This document shows, piece by piece, positions 32,006 through 44,001 of a DNA stretch of 64,000 nt (positions are counted from its first letter, which is position 1; each line of letters starts with the position of its first letter). Where the stretch lies: NCBI RefSeq assembly GCF_011745365.1, contig NW_024468918.1, forward strand, positions 1-64,000. Reading direction: 5' to 3'. A program made the translations under genes and the position numbers. Origin of the DNA: Cryphonectria parasitica EP155 (lineage: Eukaryota > Ascomycota > Sordariomycetes > Diaporthales > Cryphonectriaceae). The notes below the pieces were generated by a model that saw only the letters and a program-made list of their open reading frames with translations, was not told the DNA's origin and did no database searches.

Positions 32006-34160
32006 ATTCAGACTTTGGGTCATGCCTGAGACCTCTTGTAAAGAGGAGATGGGTGAGCAAAGGAGGGATGATATAAGTTCTGGTTGAAGGTTAAAGAGCA
32101 GAGCGTTGAGCTAGCAAGCTAATATTACGAAGAAACAAATTCCTTTGTACAACATTTCCTATAACAAACAACACTCAGACTTGCAATCTGGTACAGTTCA
32201 GAGCTGTACAGATTGGGAGCAGTCTAATCATGCTGAGAGTGGATCTCTGGTTAGATTACAGAATATAATGCTTTTAGCGGATGGTACTTTACGGGAAGGA
32301 ATAAGAAGAGCGGTGAAGCTTGTAATCCTTGCTGCAAACTAATCAGTACGCTCTGTTTGGCCTCGCCTGATTATCTTGTTTCTGTAAACAAAAAGCTTAT
32401 TAGCTACATTTTCCCGAAAAAGAAAGAAACAAGATAATGAGAATGGGATAAAATCAGTGCATACGAAGCATTAGGATGAGGAATTATAATAATAATAGCA
32501 GATGTTAGACTATTATGCGTACAGCATTCCTGGACAGGAATATTGCTATTGAAGAATGAAGGAGATAATAAGAATAATTCCTTGGAGATGTAGATCAGTT
32601 AATATACCTGCTTATTACTCGCTCCGAAATCATCCTTATATATATCTTGCTCTAGCATCAGACTTTCTTTAGATATCTCGGATATCTCAGTATCTCCGAT
32701 CTGGCTAGAGTTGTTTTCTGTTATATACGGAAGATATTTCAGCTGTAGCATTTTCTCTTCAAAAATCTCGAGTTAGAAAGCTAAAGAAACATCAAGGGAA
32801 GCAATAATCAGGAAAAAGAATAGCTTCTTCATCTAACAAGTCTCCTGATCCAACCCCGAGCTCATTTGGTTCCTCTGCGAGTAGATAGTATGAATCTAAC
32901 TTCCAGTTCCCTTTCCATAGCGAACTCGCTGGTAGCAGCTTGATACTGTTTTCTTGAATAGAAGTCTTATTATAGCTGAAGTATTTCGATTGGTAGCGTT
33001 AAATCAAAGGCATTGATAATATTCAGGCGTTTAACTTTATAAAAGGCTTCTGTTCAGATGCAGTTGTTGCTAGAAAAGTAGAAAGATATATCATAAGTGC
33101 TAAAATATGAAGCAAATAGAAGAACTAACTATTGATTGCATATCAGCTCTGGGATTATCTCCAAGCATATATATCTGAGCAGAAGCAGCTGAATATCATT
33201 AACAACCGTTTCATTACTAATGCTGCAAGCTTATAATCATTCGTTATTGATTATAATAATGCTCTTACCCATCTCAAGATCAGAAATACTCAGCCTATTG
33301 CTGAAGCTTGAATAAAACTCTACTCAACTTGAATCAAGCATCTTCGAGCTAATTACGATATTATTGCTGAGAAGAAAAAAACTTAAGACCAGCTTGCATC
33401 TAATACTGCAAATTCTTAACTCCATTAGCAGATGCAATTCCAAGCTCCTTTAGTGCTATTATTTCAACTGATTCCTAACCAGATGCAATCTATACTTATT
33501 TTTCAGCTAATTTATGATTTCTCCAATTACTCGCTAGCTCAGATTGGATAAACTAGGGAACCATTGTACTACTAACCTCCTTAGCATTCAACCAGCAAAT
33601 AGCAAGGCTAGTCTGAAGCAATTAAACAGATTCTGAAGCTCGAATCTATTCAGAAGCCTGAGCAGGGATTGAATTACTTAGCATCTCTGATAGAACAACT
33701 TCGCATTAATCAGATTGCAATAGCTTACTCTTTGAGACTGCAATCTGAAACTCTCAAACAAATCCGGAATATCTCATACAATCAGACTAAAGCTCTGCAA
33801 GAGATCTTACAGCTAATCAGATGCTTACAAGCTATTTCAGCTCGAAATGCAGCTCAAGAAGAAATGAATTCTCTGCAGATAAATGCTATTTATACTAACC
33901 CTGAGAATAATAGTGAATAGTGCTCTGAAGTATAGCATGCAGAGATCAACGATATTCTGAAGAAGAACAGAACTCTGCACAGATACTATAACTATAGATC
34001 AAAGACTCATAGTGCTTATGAATGCATAAATCTCCGTATGCTCATGAACTATAGCATCTGCTATGCTCTAATGCTAGCAAAGCTAGAGTAGCATCTTAGT
34101 AATTAATTGGAGTTTCTGAATTCGAGATTGAAATCTGTATCATATAGCCAGATTATAGCT
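32006..34160 (+). pseudogene. Gypsy-1 copy C gag remnant
   Basis: Collinear with copy B gag from its start (ATG now ATT) to about copy B 15894, with many stops. A conserved patch at 33669-33920 reads SLIEQLRINQIAIA, matching copy B SMMEQLRIDQIAMA. The knuckle region near 33970-34020 is present but degraded. The protease and almost all of pol are deleted. Confidence 0.78.
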
Positions 34161-34935
34161 ACTCAAGCAACAACGCTACATTCTGGATTCCAGATATCAT
34201 TGAATACAATCCCATATCTAGCTATACCAGCCCTAATTCAGAAATTATTAATCTAGCAACTGAAGCGGATGATAATGCTGAGAATGAAAATAGAGTTGAT
34301 AATAATAAACATTTCATATAAGCAGCGGAGAAGAAGAAGCAAGAATAGAAAAAAGCAGATAGAAGTAGAATGTTTATATCAATTCTAACTAAATCAGCAT
34401 TCCTAGCTTGTAAGGAAGAATAGTTTTCTTCTATTCAGATTTCCTTTCTATTGCAAAATATATTTTCTTTCAATTCTTCTATTCCATTTTCGTATATTTT
34501 GCTGAGGAAGAAGGGATGAAGTATTATCTGCTATTACTTATTACAAATAACATGAATTACTCAAAAATTTCAAAAACTCAGCACAGAACAAATTAGCTAG
34601 CTCTGAAATCATTGCAATGCTAAGAGAAAACTGCTACAGAAGTATAAAGATGTTGGAATGCATTGTACGAAAATACAAAAAATACTAAAGTAGCAGCATC
34701 TTCTCGAGAACCATCCCTCCCATCCTTATACACTGTAAATATCATTATCCATATTATGCTGAGTATTCTTGAGCCTGAATAGATTCATGCTACTCAGAGT
34801 ATCCGCTAGAGCTTCTTCATTAACAGCGGAAGAGCCTTCCTAAGATGCATAGAATGCAAACTTTGTCCGTTTCTCGATATATAAACCTGCTCAACTACTG
34901 CCTTACATCTTCTTCCTATCTTCAACTCAGCAGCA

Positions 34936-36553
34936 ATAGCTGGAATCAAATACTCATCATTTCCGCTTTTTCAATCCGATCATCCCAACTGAGCAACAAA
35001 GGCTTATTGCATCCGTACTATCTACAGTAAGGAAGCTTACTCTGTTGAAGTGATTAAGAGCTGGCTACTCTTTTCAATCTGAATTACAAGGAAAGCTCTT
35101 ATGCAAAACGCTTCATCAACAAGTACTTTCCTGAATTATCTCCTCGCTAATTATATCAAATCTCATTCTTCAGCTTTAGCCTGCATCTGCATCTCCTCGA
35201 TCTCTATAACCTGAATAAACTGATAATGCAAAACGCTTACTATAACATCAAGCCAAAATATATCATAGCTGCTTTTCGCTATTACGCTCAGTATAACCAA
35301 GTAGATATGCACTTGAGGGAATGCTTTGTAGTTGATACTGATAATAGATTAAAGCTTTCTATTTATATTAAAGAGCAGCAACTAACTAGTTAGGAAGCAA
35401 GGAAGTAGCGCTTCTAGTTTCTCTATACAAAGACTATAATAATTACAAACTGTGCGTTATTCTGGCTTGATATGAAGTATGAGAAGGGCTTCTATATCAA
35501 CCTGTGTGGAGACTACAACAATATTCTGAAATGCAAGACCGAGTTATTCTGGAGTATTCAGCTCAGAAGCGCTGAAGCTAATAAGAATTAACTGCTGGAA
35601 AAAGTACCAATCAAGAAAGTAGATTGTATAGATGAGTATTCTATGTATGCAATGGAGCTTTTCCGCTTACAAATCTTGGAATCTACTAACTTCTTCAGAT
35701 CTGTTAGTAGCTGTTCAGACTGAGCACAAGCTATCTATTTCATCTACCAAGATGCTATCCAAACTATTAAAAAGAAAGGTTTCGAAGGAATAATGATTCA
35801 ATATCATCAAATAGCCTTCTGTTTCGAACTTGGTTATGCAGAAGATATAATATACTCTCTAGTACCCACTACATACTTTTGTATAATCAACCAATATAAA
35901 GCTATTCAGATTGAAGCTGGAGTGATTATATTAGTGAACTACAGACCGAATATTTCCTTTTATAAGAGGAATGTTACAGCATTAACTCAACTCTCCTCAG
36001 AGAATTCCATTATATAATCTAGCTAAGAAGAATCTCTATTTCGCATAGAGGATTTCAGAGCAAGCAGAGTATCCAGCATAAGCCTATTACATAAGCAATT
36101 CTGAGAGCACAGTGCTTCTACAAGCATATCGGAATTGAATCAACTTTCATCTGCAATCCTTTCGAATCCCTTTCTCGATTCTGCTAGAGCTATGCCTGCA
36201 GGCTCGGATCGAATAATCAGTTTGTTAATGCAGCCTGCTCTTAAGCTTGATTAGGCTGCTATCTCGTCTCTGCATGAAAAGCTAAGAAGCAGCAATGCTA
36301 TAATCCCCAGCTTTCCCAACAAACTGCAGAAGCCTTATATGCTTCTATGCAATAAGCTTTACAATCTTAACAGGATCCGCTCTTCAATTAGTACTGGAAA
36401 CTGGAAAGAATTTGAGTATGCTCTCAAGATGAACAGATAGAAGTTAAAATGTAAGAGAATCCATCAATTGATTAAGCAGAACAAGAATTGAGCTAAGGCA
36501 GCTGAAGCAGCATAGCAAGCATATGCAGCTAAGAGAGAATAATGTAAAGCTTA
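34936..36553 (+). pseudogene. Gypsy-1 copy C ORF3 remnant
   Basis: The start codon is ATA at 34936, aligned with the ORF3 ATG of copy B. Patches stay alignable, for example QYKAIQIEAG (about 35900) against EYKAVQVEAG and NYRPNISFY against TYKPNVTFF. Many substitutions are conservative amino-acid changes and not transition-type damage, suggesting protein-level divergence before degradation. Confidence 0.72.
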
Positions 36554-36832
36554 ATGCAGCGGATAGCATTGAAAGCTATAATAAGAAGTAAGCAGATTAT
36601 ACTTATATTACAAAGTAAGAATTGAATCCGTTTAACTGTACTGCATTGATACTTCATACAATAGCTATCTCATATAAAATAAAGCAGAATAATGAGCTTG
36701 ATCAACTTACAGTGCTTTTGTTTTGCTTAATTACAATGAATTATTTCTTTAGTTCAATTAATTTCTTTCTAACCAGATCTGGTATACTATAGTGCTTATT
36801 GCAACTTTAGTAGAAAATTGCTAAAGAAGAAC

Positions 36833-37150
36833 TATTGTAGTAGCCAGTATAGTAATCCTTGGAACATTAAGTGAAGCAGGATATGAGTTCTCGTACATAT
36901 AAGAATACTATCCACTTTAGATTTTCGCAATCAGAGAATAACAATCAAGCATTCTTTCTCTTCTTTTCAATTTTGAACTCTTTAGACAGGTTTAAGACAG
37001 GTTTTTCATCCTGTTCTTGTGCCCGTATAGCCTTAGTTTGCTGTTCTCATCTGCACAGGCATGCTTGGGTTGCACGAGCTCTTGCCCATTGCTTCAGCAG
37101 CTGTTTGTCCCTTTTTCTTTCGAGGGCGACAGCGCCCTAGTTCTGGTTCA
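36833..37150 (+). repeat. Gypsy-1 copy C 3' LTR
   Basis: Begins TATTGTAGTAGCC and ends TTCTGGTTCA, and is followed by CTAG (37151-37154). The polypurine tract before it has become AAAGAAGAA. Confidence 0.85.
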
Positions 37151-38011
37151 CTAGAAGAAGTAATCTCCAACAGAAATAGAAAGTTCAACTCAAAGTTTTG
37201 AATTTCACTCATAAAATAGCTCGAAATACATCACAGAATATTCATAGCATTTCATCCGCAAATAGATAAACAGATAGAAAGAATAAATCAGATTATTAAA
37301 TAATATCTTCAATACTATATCAATTAGAAACAGAATAATTAAGTTAACTTGTTGCTTCTTATACAGTTTGCTTATAATAGCACAAACACAAGCATAATAA
37401 AGAAATCACCATTCTTCATACTCTACAGATACAACCCAACAGCTTATTACAAGGTACTGCAAGAAGCAGATGCAGAAGCTGCAGATAAGAAGATCAAGAA
37501 GATTAAGAAAGTTCAGAAGGAATTCCAATCAGAACTACAATTCATCCAGAAACGAATAGTATGATATACAAACTCCAAGAGAATTAAGAAATCAATCCTA
37601 CAGAAGAAAGATAAGATCTACTTACTTCGAAAAAACATCAAAACAACCAGATCCAGCAACAAACTCAATTACAAAAAGTTAGAACTATTCAAAATCTTGC
37701 AACAGATTTCTCTAATCAATTACAAGTTAGCATTACCTTATGAAATGAGAATATACCCAGTTTTCTATATTTCACTGCTAGAATCAGCAGCACAGGAAAT
37801 ACTAACAAACAATACAGCAAAAGTAGAAAACAATGAACCAGAGTATGAAATAGAGAAGATCCTCAAGCACAGAAGCACAGATAACACAAGGGAATACCTC
37901 ATCAAGTGGAAAGATTACTCAGCAAGTGAAAATTCATGGAAACCACGAAAAAACATCGAAAATGCTCAGAAAAAAGTAGCTGAATATTGGAAAAGGAAAG
38001 CCAGCACCTAA
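37151..38011 (+). pseudogene. Gypsy-2 integrase C-terminus with chromodomain
   Basis: Integrase core remnants continue from before copy C (FAYNSTNTSIIKKSPFF near 37370, FYISLLESAA near 37760). A chromodomain follows at about 37846-38000: YEIEKILKHR, then EYLIKWKDY and ENSWKP, the classic aromatic-cage pattern, used in chromoviruses to target heterochromatin. The last 104 codons (37697-38011) are open, with fewer RIP stops than upstream. The stop TAA (38009-38011) overlaps the stop of the antisense gene. Confidence 0.82.
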
Positions 38012-38755
38012 GACAACCGCTCCAGCCCGGAAAGAAGCCCAGAGCTCACCATCTCATCCAAAAATCCAGACCAATCCACTACACCATTCCTCACATCCAC
38101 GGAATTCCAATCAAAACCTTCAAAGAAAGAATCCCCAGCCACTACAGCCGATTTCTCAACTACCACAGGCTCCGTAGAGATTACAGCCCGAACCTCAGCA
38201 GACATACGCTCGCGCTCCTCCTCTTCTAAACCTTCGTTTACCAGTTTTATCCCCTTTTCCTGAAGAAAGCATTGTTGCTTCTTCAGGCGGAACAAGCAAC
38301 CCAAAGATTCCAACAAACAGGCCTGAGCATCAGCTAACTCCTGTTGACGCTCCAGCAGACGCTCCTCTTCCTCCACCTCCCTACTATCCAAACGAACCAG
38401 CTTATCAGTAATGCGGAATACTGAGAAAGTGCTATTAGGAAAAGTGCGCAAGGAAAGAAAGCAGTTGGGGAAACTTACAGGAAGAAACAGGAATCCAACC
38501 AGCATTACACGAACAGCCTCGCTTCATACACTGAGAACAGCTTTTTACCCTATTCATCATCTTATACTGCATCTCTTCCTCTAAACAAAAAGAATACAGC
38601 ATAATCTTGTAACCGGTAGATTCGATATATGAAAAACGCTCGAGACGACGAAGATGCGATTGCAACAAACCAGAAGAAGCAGAAGAAGATTTCTTCGCAA
38701 TACAAGAATTAAGGATTCTATTCAACATCTCGATTAGGAAAGCATAACTATACAT
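38008..38755 (-). CDS. Gypsy-2 antisense cargo gene: two-exon Cys-rich coiled-coil protein (about 229 aa)
   Basis: Exons are 38755-38479 and 38420-38008, with a 58-bp intron (GTAAGT..CTCAG). Splicing joins the frames exactly (phase 1). Exon 1 has a short Cys cluster (SCSQCMKRGCSC, about residues 80-90). Exon 2 is strongly charged and probably coiled coil (REVEEEERLLERQQELADAQ, then EEEERERMS). From memory it resembles the antisense Cys-plus-coiled-coil ORFs of other fungal chromovirus-type Gypsy elements; this needs a search. Both exons remain open although the rest of Gypsy-2 is riddled with stops. It is tail to tail with pol, the two stop codons overlapping. The start is uncertain; in-frame Met codons exist further in. 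Confidence 0.68.
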
Positions 38756-38806
38756 ACAGACAGCTTGCCAGAATACTTACAGAAGATCATTAAGAACAAC
38801 AACTGA

Positions 38807-38820
38807 TAGAAGGAAGATGA
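38807..38820 (+). promoter_or_regulatory. Polypurine tract of Gypsy-2
   Basis: The purine-rich AAGGAAGATGA stretch abuts the 3' LTR. Confidence 0.5.
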
Positions 38821-39273
38821 TGTTATAACCCATCCAACATGCAGATCACAAAACAAATCCCAGCAACAAGGAATCAGGTGTTACAACCCAACATCGGATA
38901 GCTATCAACGATTAGGTAATCCAGAATTAGGGTTATAGAGCTCAGCCAATCAGATCACAGGATGATCACTTGTGATCACCGGTGCTCAGTGATCAGTAGT
39001 AATCCGGAGTAATTACCAGTGAGCAGAAACTGAAGAGCTGGATATATAACTATACATTCATTACTATTAGACAGATCATCATATATAGCTCTTCAGTTAT
39101 TAATCTAAGTATTCAGTCTTCTATACTGAGTAGTCCCAAAGGCAGTGAATACTTGCATCGCTTATCACTTGTACAGTTCCGTATTCAAGGACTTGATACT
39201 TTAACACCGCTCTTATTAGCATAAACCCCTTTGTATACTTAGGAATCTTCGGATTGCTGCAGTGCTCATTATA
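38821..39273 (+). repeat. Gypsy-2 3' LTR (453 bp)
   Basis: Same length as 11260-11712, begins TGTTATAACCCATCC, and is followed by the target duplication TAATA. Confidence 0.88.
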
Positions 39274-42200
39274 TAATAGTTAGCTAGATTAAAGCTCAAT
39301 ATCTTCTTCCTAGGATATAAGTATCTTGAGTTCTCAAATGCTATTCATATTTCATATAAACTTTTTGAGATTAGTAGCTGAATATATGCTTTTTAGCAGA
39401 ACTCCATCTGTAGTCTTAAGCTTATAAGTATATTTGTTTAGAATCTAAGCAATCAGATATAAATCCTTCTACTTATAAGAGATCTTGGTATTGCATGAGT
39501 AGCTTATTTTCCGAATGTAATTATAAATAAGTATAAGATCTTCAACATTCAGTTGAGATTTTCGTATCAGATTCTGCATTTGACTTTTAGCTGCAATCTT
39601 TTGATAGTATATCTGAATAGCTTTAATTGCTTTCTGTATATCATCTTCCTTAGCTGCAATTATTCTTAACTGCATTTTAAATGCTTTCTAAGAGAATTGA
39701 TCTTTAATTCATATAAGAACTCTTTATATCAGGATTTCAGTTTCAATTGGAATAAGCAGCTTCTAACTGAAAATCAAATAGAAGGAGCTGTATCTATGCA
39801 ACTAGCGAATTATAATTCTTTTAGCAAAGAGTGCAAGTTTCAAGTACTGCTTTCATTTTCAGAGTTAAGCATTAGCTAGCTTAGCAAGAATACTTGCTAA
39901 GGAAAGATAATCAGCTTTTACTTATTCTTGAGTATGGAGATTGTAACTAGAGATCTGAATAAGCAGGATCCCAAGAGCTCTGATAGTCTTAGCTATCTCA
40001 GCTTTGTTTTCTGATTCTCTGTTAACAGTAATTTTGAGAGAGCACCCGAATACAAGAATGATTTCTTTCAAAATAAACTTTCTTATTTCTGCAGCTATAG
40101 CTTTCTTAAGGAGTCTTATAAGCATATAGCTAGTCAGATTATAGCAAGCCTTTGCAAGGTATTTGTAATTGCTATTCTCAGCTATATATTAAATATTAAT
40201 ACTAATTCTTGTAAAGGGTTAACTTGAAAGGATTAGAATTACTTCTTCCTTTTACATCTTTAGATTGAATTTTGCATACTTCTTACAACTCAAAACAGTA
40301 TTAGCTATATTTATTCAGAAACTTCTTCAGTAGTAAAGTTGCTTAATATAAGCTACTATAGAATCTTAATTTTGATATTCAAACTTGGTATAATATTCTC
40401 TAATAATTCAGCAATGAAGATCAGAATTATCTACTATCTATTAGCATAGAAGTTTTATATCAGCATAGCGCTATAGAGCTTGGTTAAGTACTTGATGCTT
40501 TAATGCTTCTATTATAAAGTTCTTGCAATCCCTCTTAAAGAGTTTTAATAGAATAATCTTATAATATAAGAACTCTATATACTGTTTCAATTATTCTATT
40601 CACTAAAGAGTTGGATTTAGCAATAGTATTAGATTAGCTTTATCTGAATTCATGCTGTTAAGCTAAGCATTATATTAGTTCTCAATATTGCTATCTTTAT
40701 TTTCCTTAGATAGCATTAAGTATGAAGATTAAGAAAGAGTATTAGCTATAAAATTCTTTAATCTGGGAATGTATTTGATAGTAAAGTTAAATATCTTAAT
40801 TACTGCTATTCATCTATTCAGGAGAGTATTGAGTATATTGTTTATTTCTCCATTGAGTTAATCTACTAGAATGCAAGCATTAATTTCCAGAATGAAATAG
40901 CAACTATAGAGATGCTGCTGAAGAAACTGTAGAGCATAGAGAATAGCGCGATATTCCTTCTTAGTAGCATTATATTTCTGTACTGTAATTATTCAGATTC
41001 TGCTAATAAAATGTGCTAGCTTTCATTTATTCTTTACTATCTGCATTAATACAGCACTTCAGCTTAATAAGCTTGCATTTACTATAAGAATAATCTTTCC
41101 AGCATTAGTGCTGTAATCAATTGAAATAATGATTGAATGAGATATGAGTATTCGAATAAATATAGCAATAGCTTCTTTCTATTCCTTCTCTCATCTTCAT
41201 GCAATATCTTTCTTGAAAAGATTGTAGAGTAGTTAAGCAATGATTACAAAATTCCAAATCCAAGCTGCATAATAGATAATTAGTTTAATGAAAGAGCGAA
41301 TGTTTTTGATATTCTTACATTCTATTCAGATTAGAAGCTTTTCTATCTTTCTATTCTGAGATTATTATTCGCTGGAACTAATAATATAATTAATCATATT
41401 AACTTTCACTTAGCATTATTCTAACTTGAATGCTGAGATTATAGCTCTAGCTAGTTCTGCATTTATAAGAATCTTATTAAGATTTCTAATGTGCTCAGCA
41501 ATATATCTATGCATTTCAGAAAAGCTCAGAATCTCTTCATTCCCATAGATTATTATAGAATTACAAACAGAAATATTATTAAGAAAAAGCTAGCATATAT
41601 AAGAAATAAGATTATATAGAAGTCTAACTATTATTCTCATAAACTAAATAATAGAATTAGTAGTACTCTGGAATAAAGTATATATTCTGAACAAGCTTAA
41701 GAGCATTGAGAAGATTGTTATATTTCTGCTGTTAGAATGCAGTTGCACTTGATTGTATCCAGAAAAGAAATCGAGCAGTGAAAGAACCTTGCATATAGCG
41801 AACTTCTTCAAGAATTTATCTGAGATAAGCAGCATAAAAGCATCCTTGAAGCTGTGCTTATTATATTTTTAAGCATTATTAATCAAGTATAAGCTATTAT
41901 TCTTTTTAATAATAAGAAACTAGTTGTTTCTGTATAATGCATAGCTTTTCTTAATGATTTTCCGCCTGATATATTATTTTAGGAGCTTTATTAGCTTTAG
42001 CCTGAGAGCATTGGGGATTGGAATGTGCTTTGCTTGAAAGATCTTGTAGGATATAGTTCTGATTTCTTGCAAGAGAGCTACTTTCTCAATAATCTTTCCA
42101 ATCTTAGTAAAGTTCTATGTAAGAGCTTTGATTCTGTTTCTTAATATATATTTGAATATTTTCTTTTCAGCTTTAGAAAACCCTTTATAGTTTTTCTCTT

Positions 42201-42728
42201 GCATAGCAGCTTATTAGTTAGGTTTTAGGTGCTGATTAGGATTCAGATTGCTGAACTTGGGTTCAATCTACTTATTATACTTGGTAGGCTTTGTGGATTG
42301 CTGAGCTTGTTTCATCTCCTTAATCTTGGCAAGCTTTCATCCAATCGTTCCTTCCAGTACTAAACTATTAAGCTGGAAATCATTAATTAGCTTAATCTTC
42401 TTGTTTTTGAGCTTGTAAAGAGTATTAACTAAGCTTAAAACATCTTTTCTTTCCTTTCCTATACAATATAGCTAGTATGAATAGCGCTAGCTGCTGTGCA
42501 TTTCATACAAGCAAGACTCTTGGATTGCTTCTTTCTTATTTATTATGAAGCAATCCTTCTTCAACTTTCTTCCTATCAGTTCTATTATTAACTCATTTAC
42601 AACAGCTGCAATATCTCATTCAGGTATGGATATTATAGCTATATCTCTCTTCTCCAATAATACTCACTCTGGAACAACTTCTCTGCTGATAGCTCTGCGT
42701 TTCTCAGGATAGCTGTTAGCACTCAGTT
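39274..42728 (-). pseudogene. pol: Gypsy-1 copy A pol, main part, RIP-broken
   Basis: Collinear with copy B 20764-17315. Best preserved is 39469-39675, reading RIIAAKEDDIQKAIKAI, as in copy B. RT and RNase H patches such as VLSLLDFFSGYNQVQLHSN (41644-41835) are still readable. The frameshift heptamer survives at 42725-42731 as GTTTTTT on the plus strand, while the pseudoknot stem has acquired mismatches. Confidence 0.85.
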
Positions 42729-43788
42729 TTTTGGTGTAATTCTGTATAAATTCTCCTCTTCAAGGAGTTTCTGATTGCTGATTGTAGTAATCAGTTGTAC
42801 TCCTCCAAAGACGAAGCTTATACGGAGAAATCCGGGAATGGAGTGATTAAAGGAAAGCTTAGTTTGTATTATAAATAGCATTTCTAACAATATAGAATGA
42901 TTTAATAATATTAATCTATTATTAATAATATAGAATATTACTTATTCAGAAAAGCTGCTATAGAAAATATTAGTTTTAAGAATTCTAATAAGCGCTATAT
43001 CTGATTCATTGTATATATATAAGATAATATTCGATATTAGCATATAAGATAAGCGCATGCTCGAATACAGAAAGAGAGCTATTAAGCTTATTTCAGCATC
43101 TGTATTCAGCATTGCTTGTATAGATTCATTCTCTTTATCTTCTAGCTGCAAAGAAATGTATACTACTGGAGCGATGCTTCTATCTCAGATGCTGCTGAGA
43201 GCAGTTATGAAAGCTATTACAGAAGGAAATGAGGATTTGTTAAAGGCTTGAATCATGTTAATAGTAAGCTTGATATAGCTAGATTCAGTAATAAGAGATA
43301 AAGCTTGAACTGCGGATAGTTAAGCTAGTTTCGAAAGATACTCAGTAATATTCCGAGTATTGATAATCTAACTATTAATAAGCTTTTTAAGCTGGGAAAG
43401 TATCGAGATTCCGGGTTTATGCTATAATGAATTAGCTAATCTAGCAGTATCTATCTTGTATAGGTTCGAGCTGGTTTGATTATTAAGATTAACAACTTTT
43501 CGAGCTTCAGAGCTAACTCCTTGAAGACTATAAATCAGATAAGCTTCTTATTCTGATAATATAACTATTATCTTCCAGCTTGAAATCTTCAACGAATGAT
43601 TTAGAAACTAATTCAGAAGCTTATTACTAATAGCCTGAACTGTTAGCTTTCTATTCAAACTATTGGATTGCTTGTTAGATTTCTCTGATTCAATATTCCC
43701 GAAATATATAGAGATCTCAACAGTTCTCATACTTGCATCTTCTTCAACCTCATTATCATCATATCCAGCCTTCCCAACACAGCGCTTC

Positions 43789-44001
43789 TGTTAGGTGGAA
43801 AGGTTGCAAAGGCAATGTGGCGAGGTCTTTCTCTCTTTCAGGGGCATACAACCAGAATAACATTGAGGCCTAAGGAGCTAAGTTCTGCTCAGCAGTGCTG
43901 ACGTGGCTAGAAAGCCGCTTTATAGCCGCATATTGCTTAGTCATCCGTAATCCAGCTGGCTTAGCTGGCCCTGAGCCTTGCTAGCACAATCGGCCCTAAC
44001 A
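43789..44001 (-). repeat. Minisatellite element copy 3, LTR
   Basis: 213-bp LTR, reverse orientation. Terminal changes (TGTTAGG, CCCTAACA) are the C-to-T and G-to-A type. Confidence 0.88.

Larger units (their letters stand above)
31512..37150 (+). mobile_element. Gypsy-1 copy C, RIP-degraded and internally deleted
   Basis: LTRs of 318 bp (31512-31829 and 36833-37150) match the Gypsy-1 LTR with many transitions. The flanks share CTAG (31508-31511 and 37151-37154). Only 5.6 kb remain of 12.3 kb. Late gag (near the equivalent of copy B 15894) jumps to the end of pol (copy B about 20850) at about 34160. Most of the antisense gene is also missing (about 34870-34920). ORF3 differs from copy B by more than transitions, so this copy may belong to an older subfamily. 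Confidence 0.88.
11260..39273 (+). mobile_element. Gypsy-2, chromodomain LTR retrotransposon (chromovirus), with nested insertions
   Basis: LTRs of 453 bp (11260-11712 and 38821-39273) begin TGTTATGAC/TGTTATAAC and are flanked by the 5-bp duplication TAATA (11255-11259 and 39274-39278). Removing copy B, minisatellite copy 2 and copy C leaves about 7.5 kb. In order it encodes gag with a CCHC-like knuckle, RT, RNase H, integrase and a C-terminal chromodomain, followed by an antisense gene. Most of it is RIP-degraded, but the last roughly 850 bp before the 3' LTR are much less so. It is unrelated to Gypsy-1 at LTR level and has a different RT (YLNNILIYS in place of FLDD). Confidence 0.92.
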
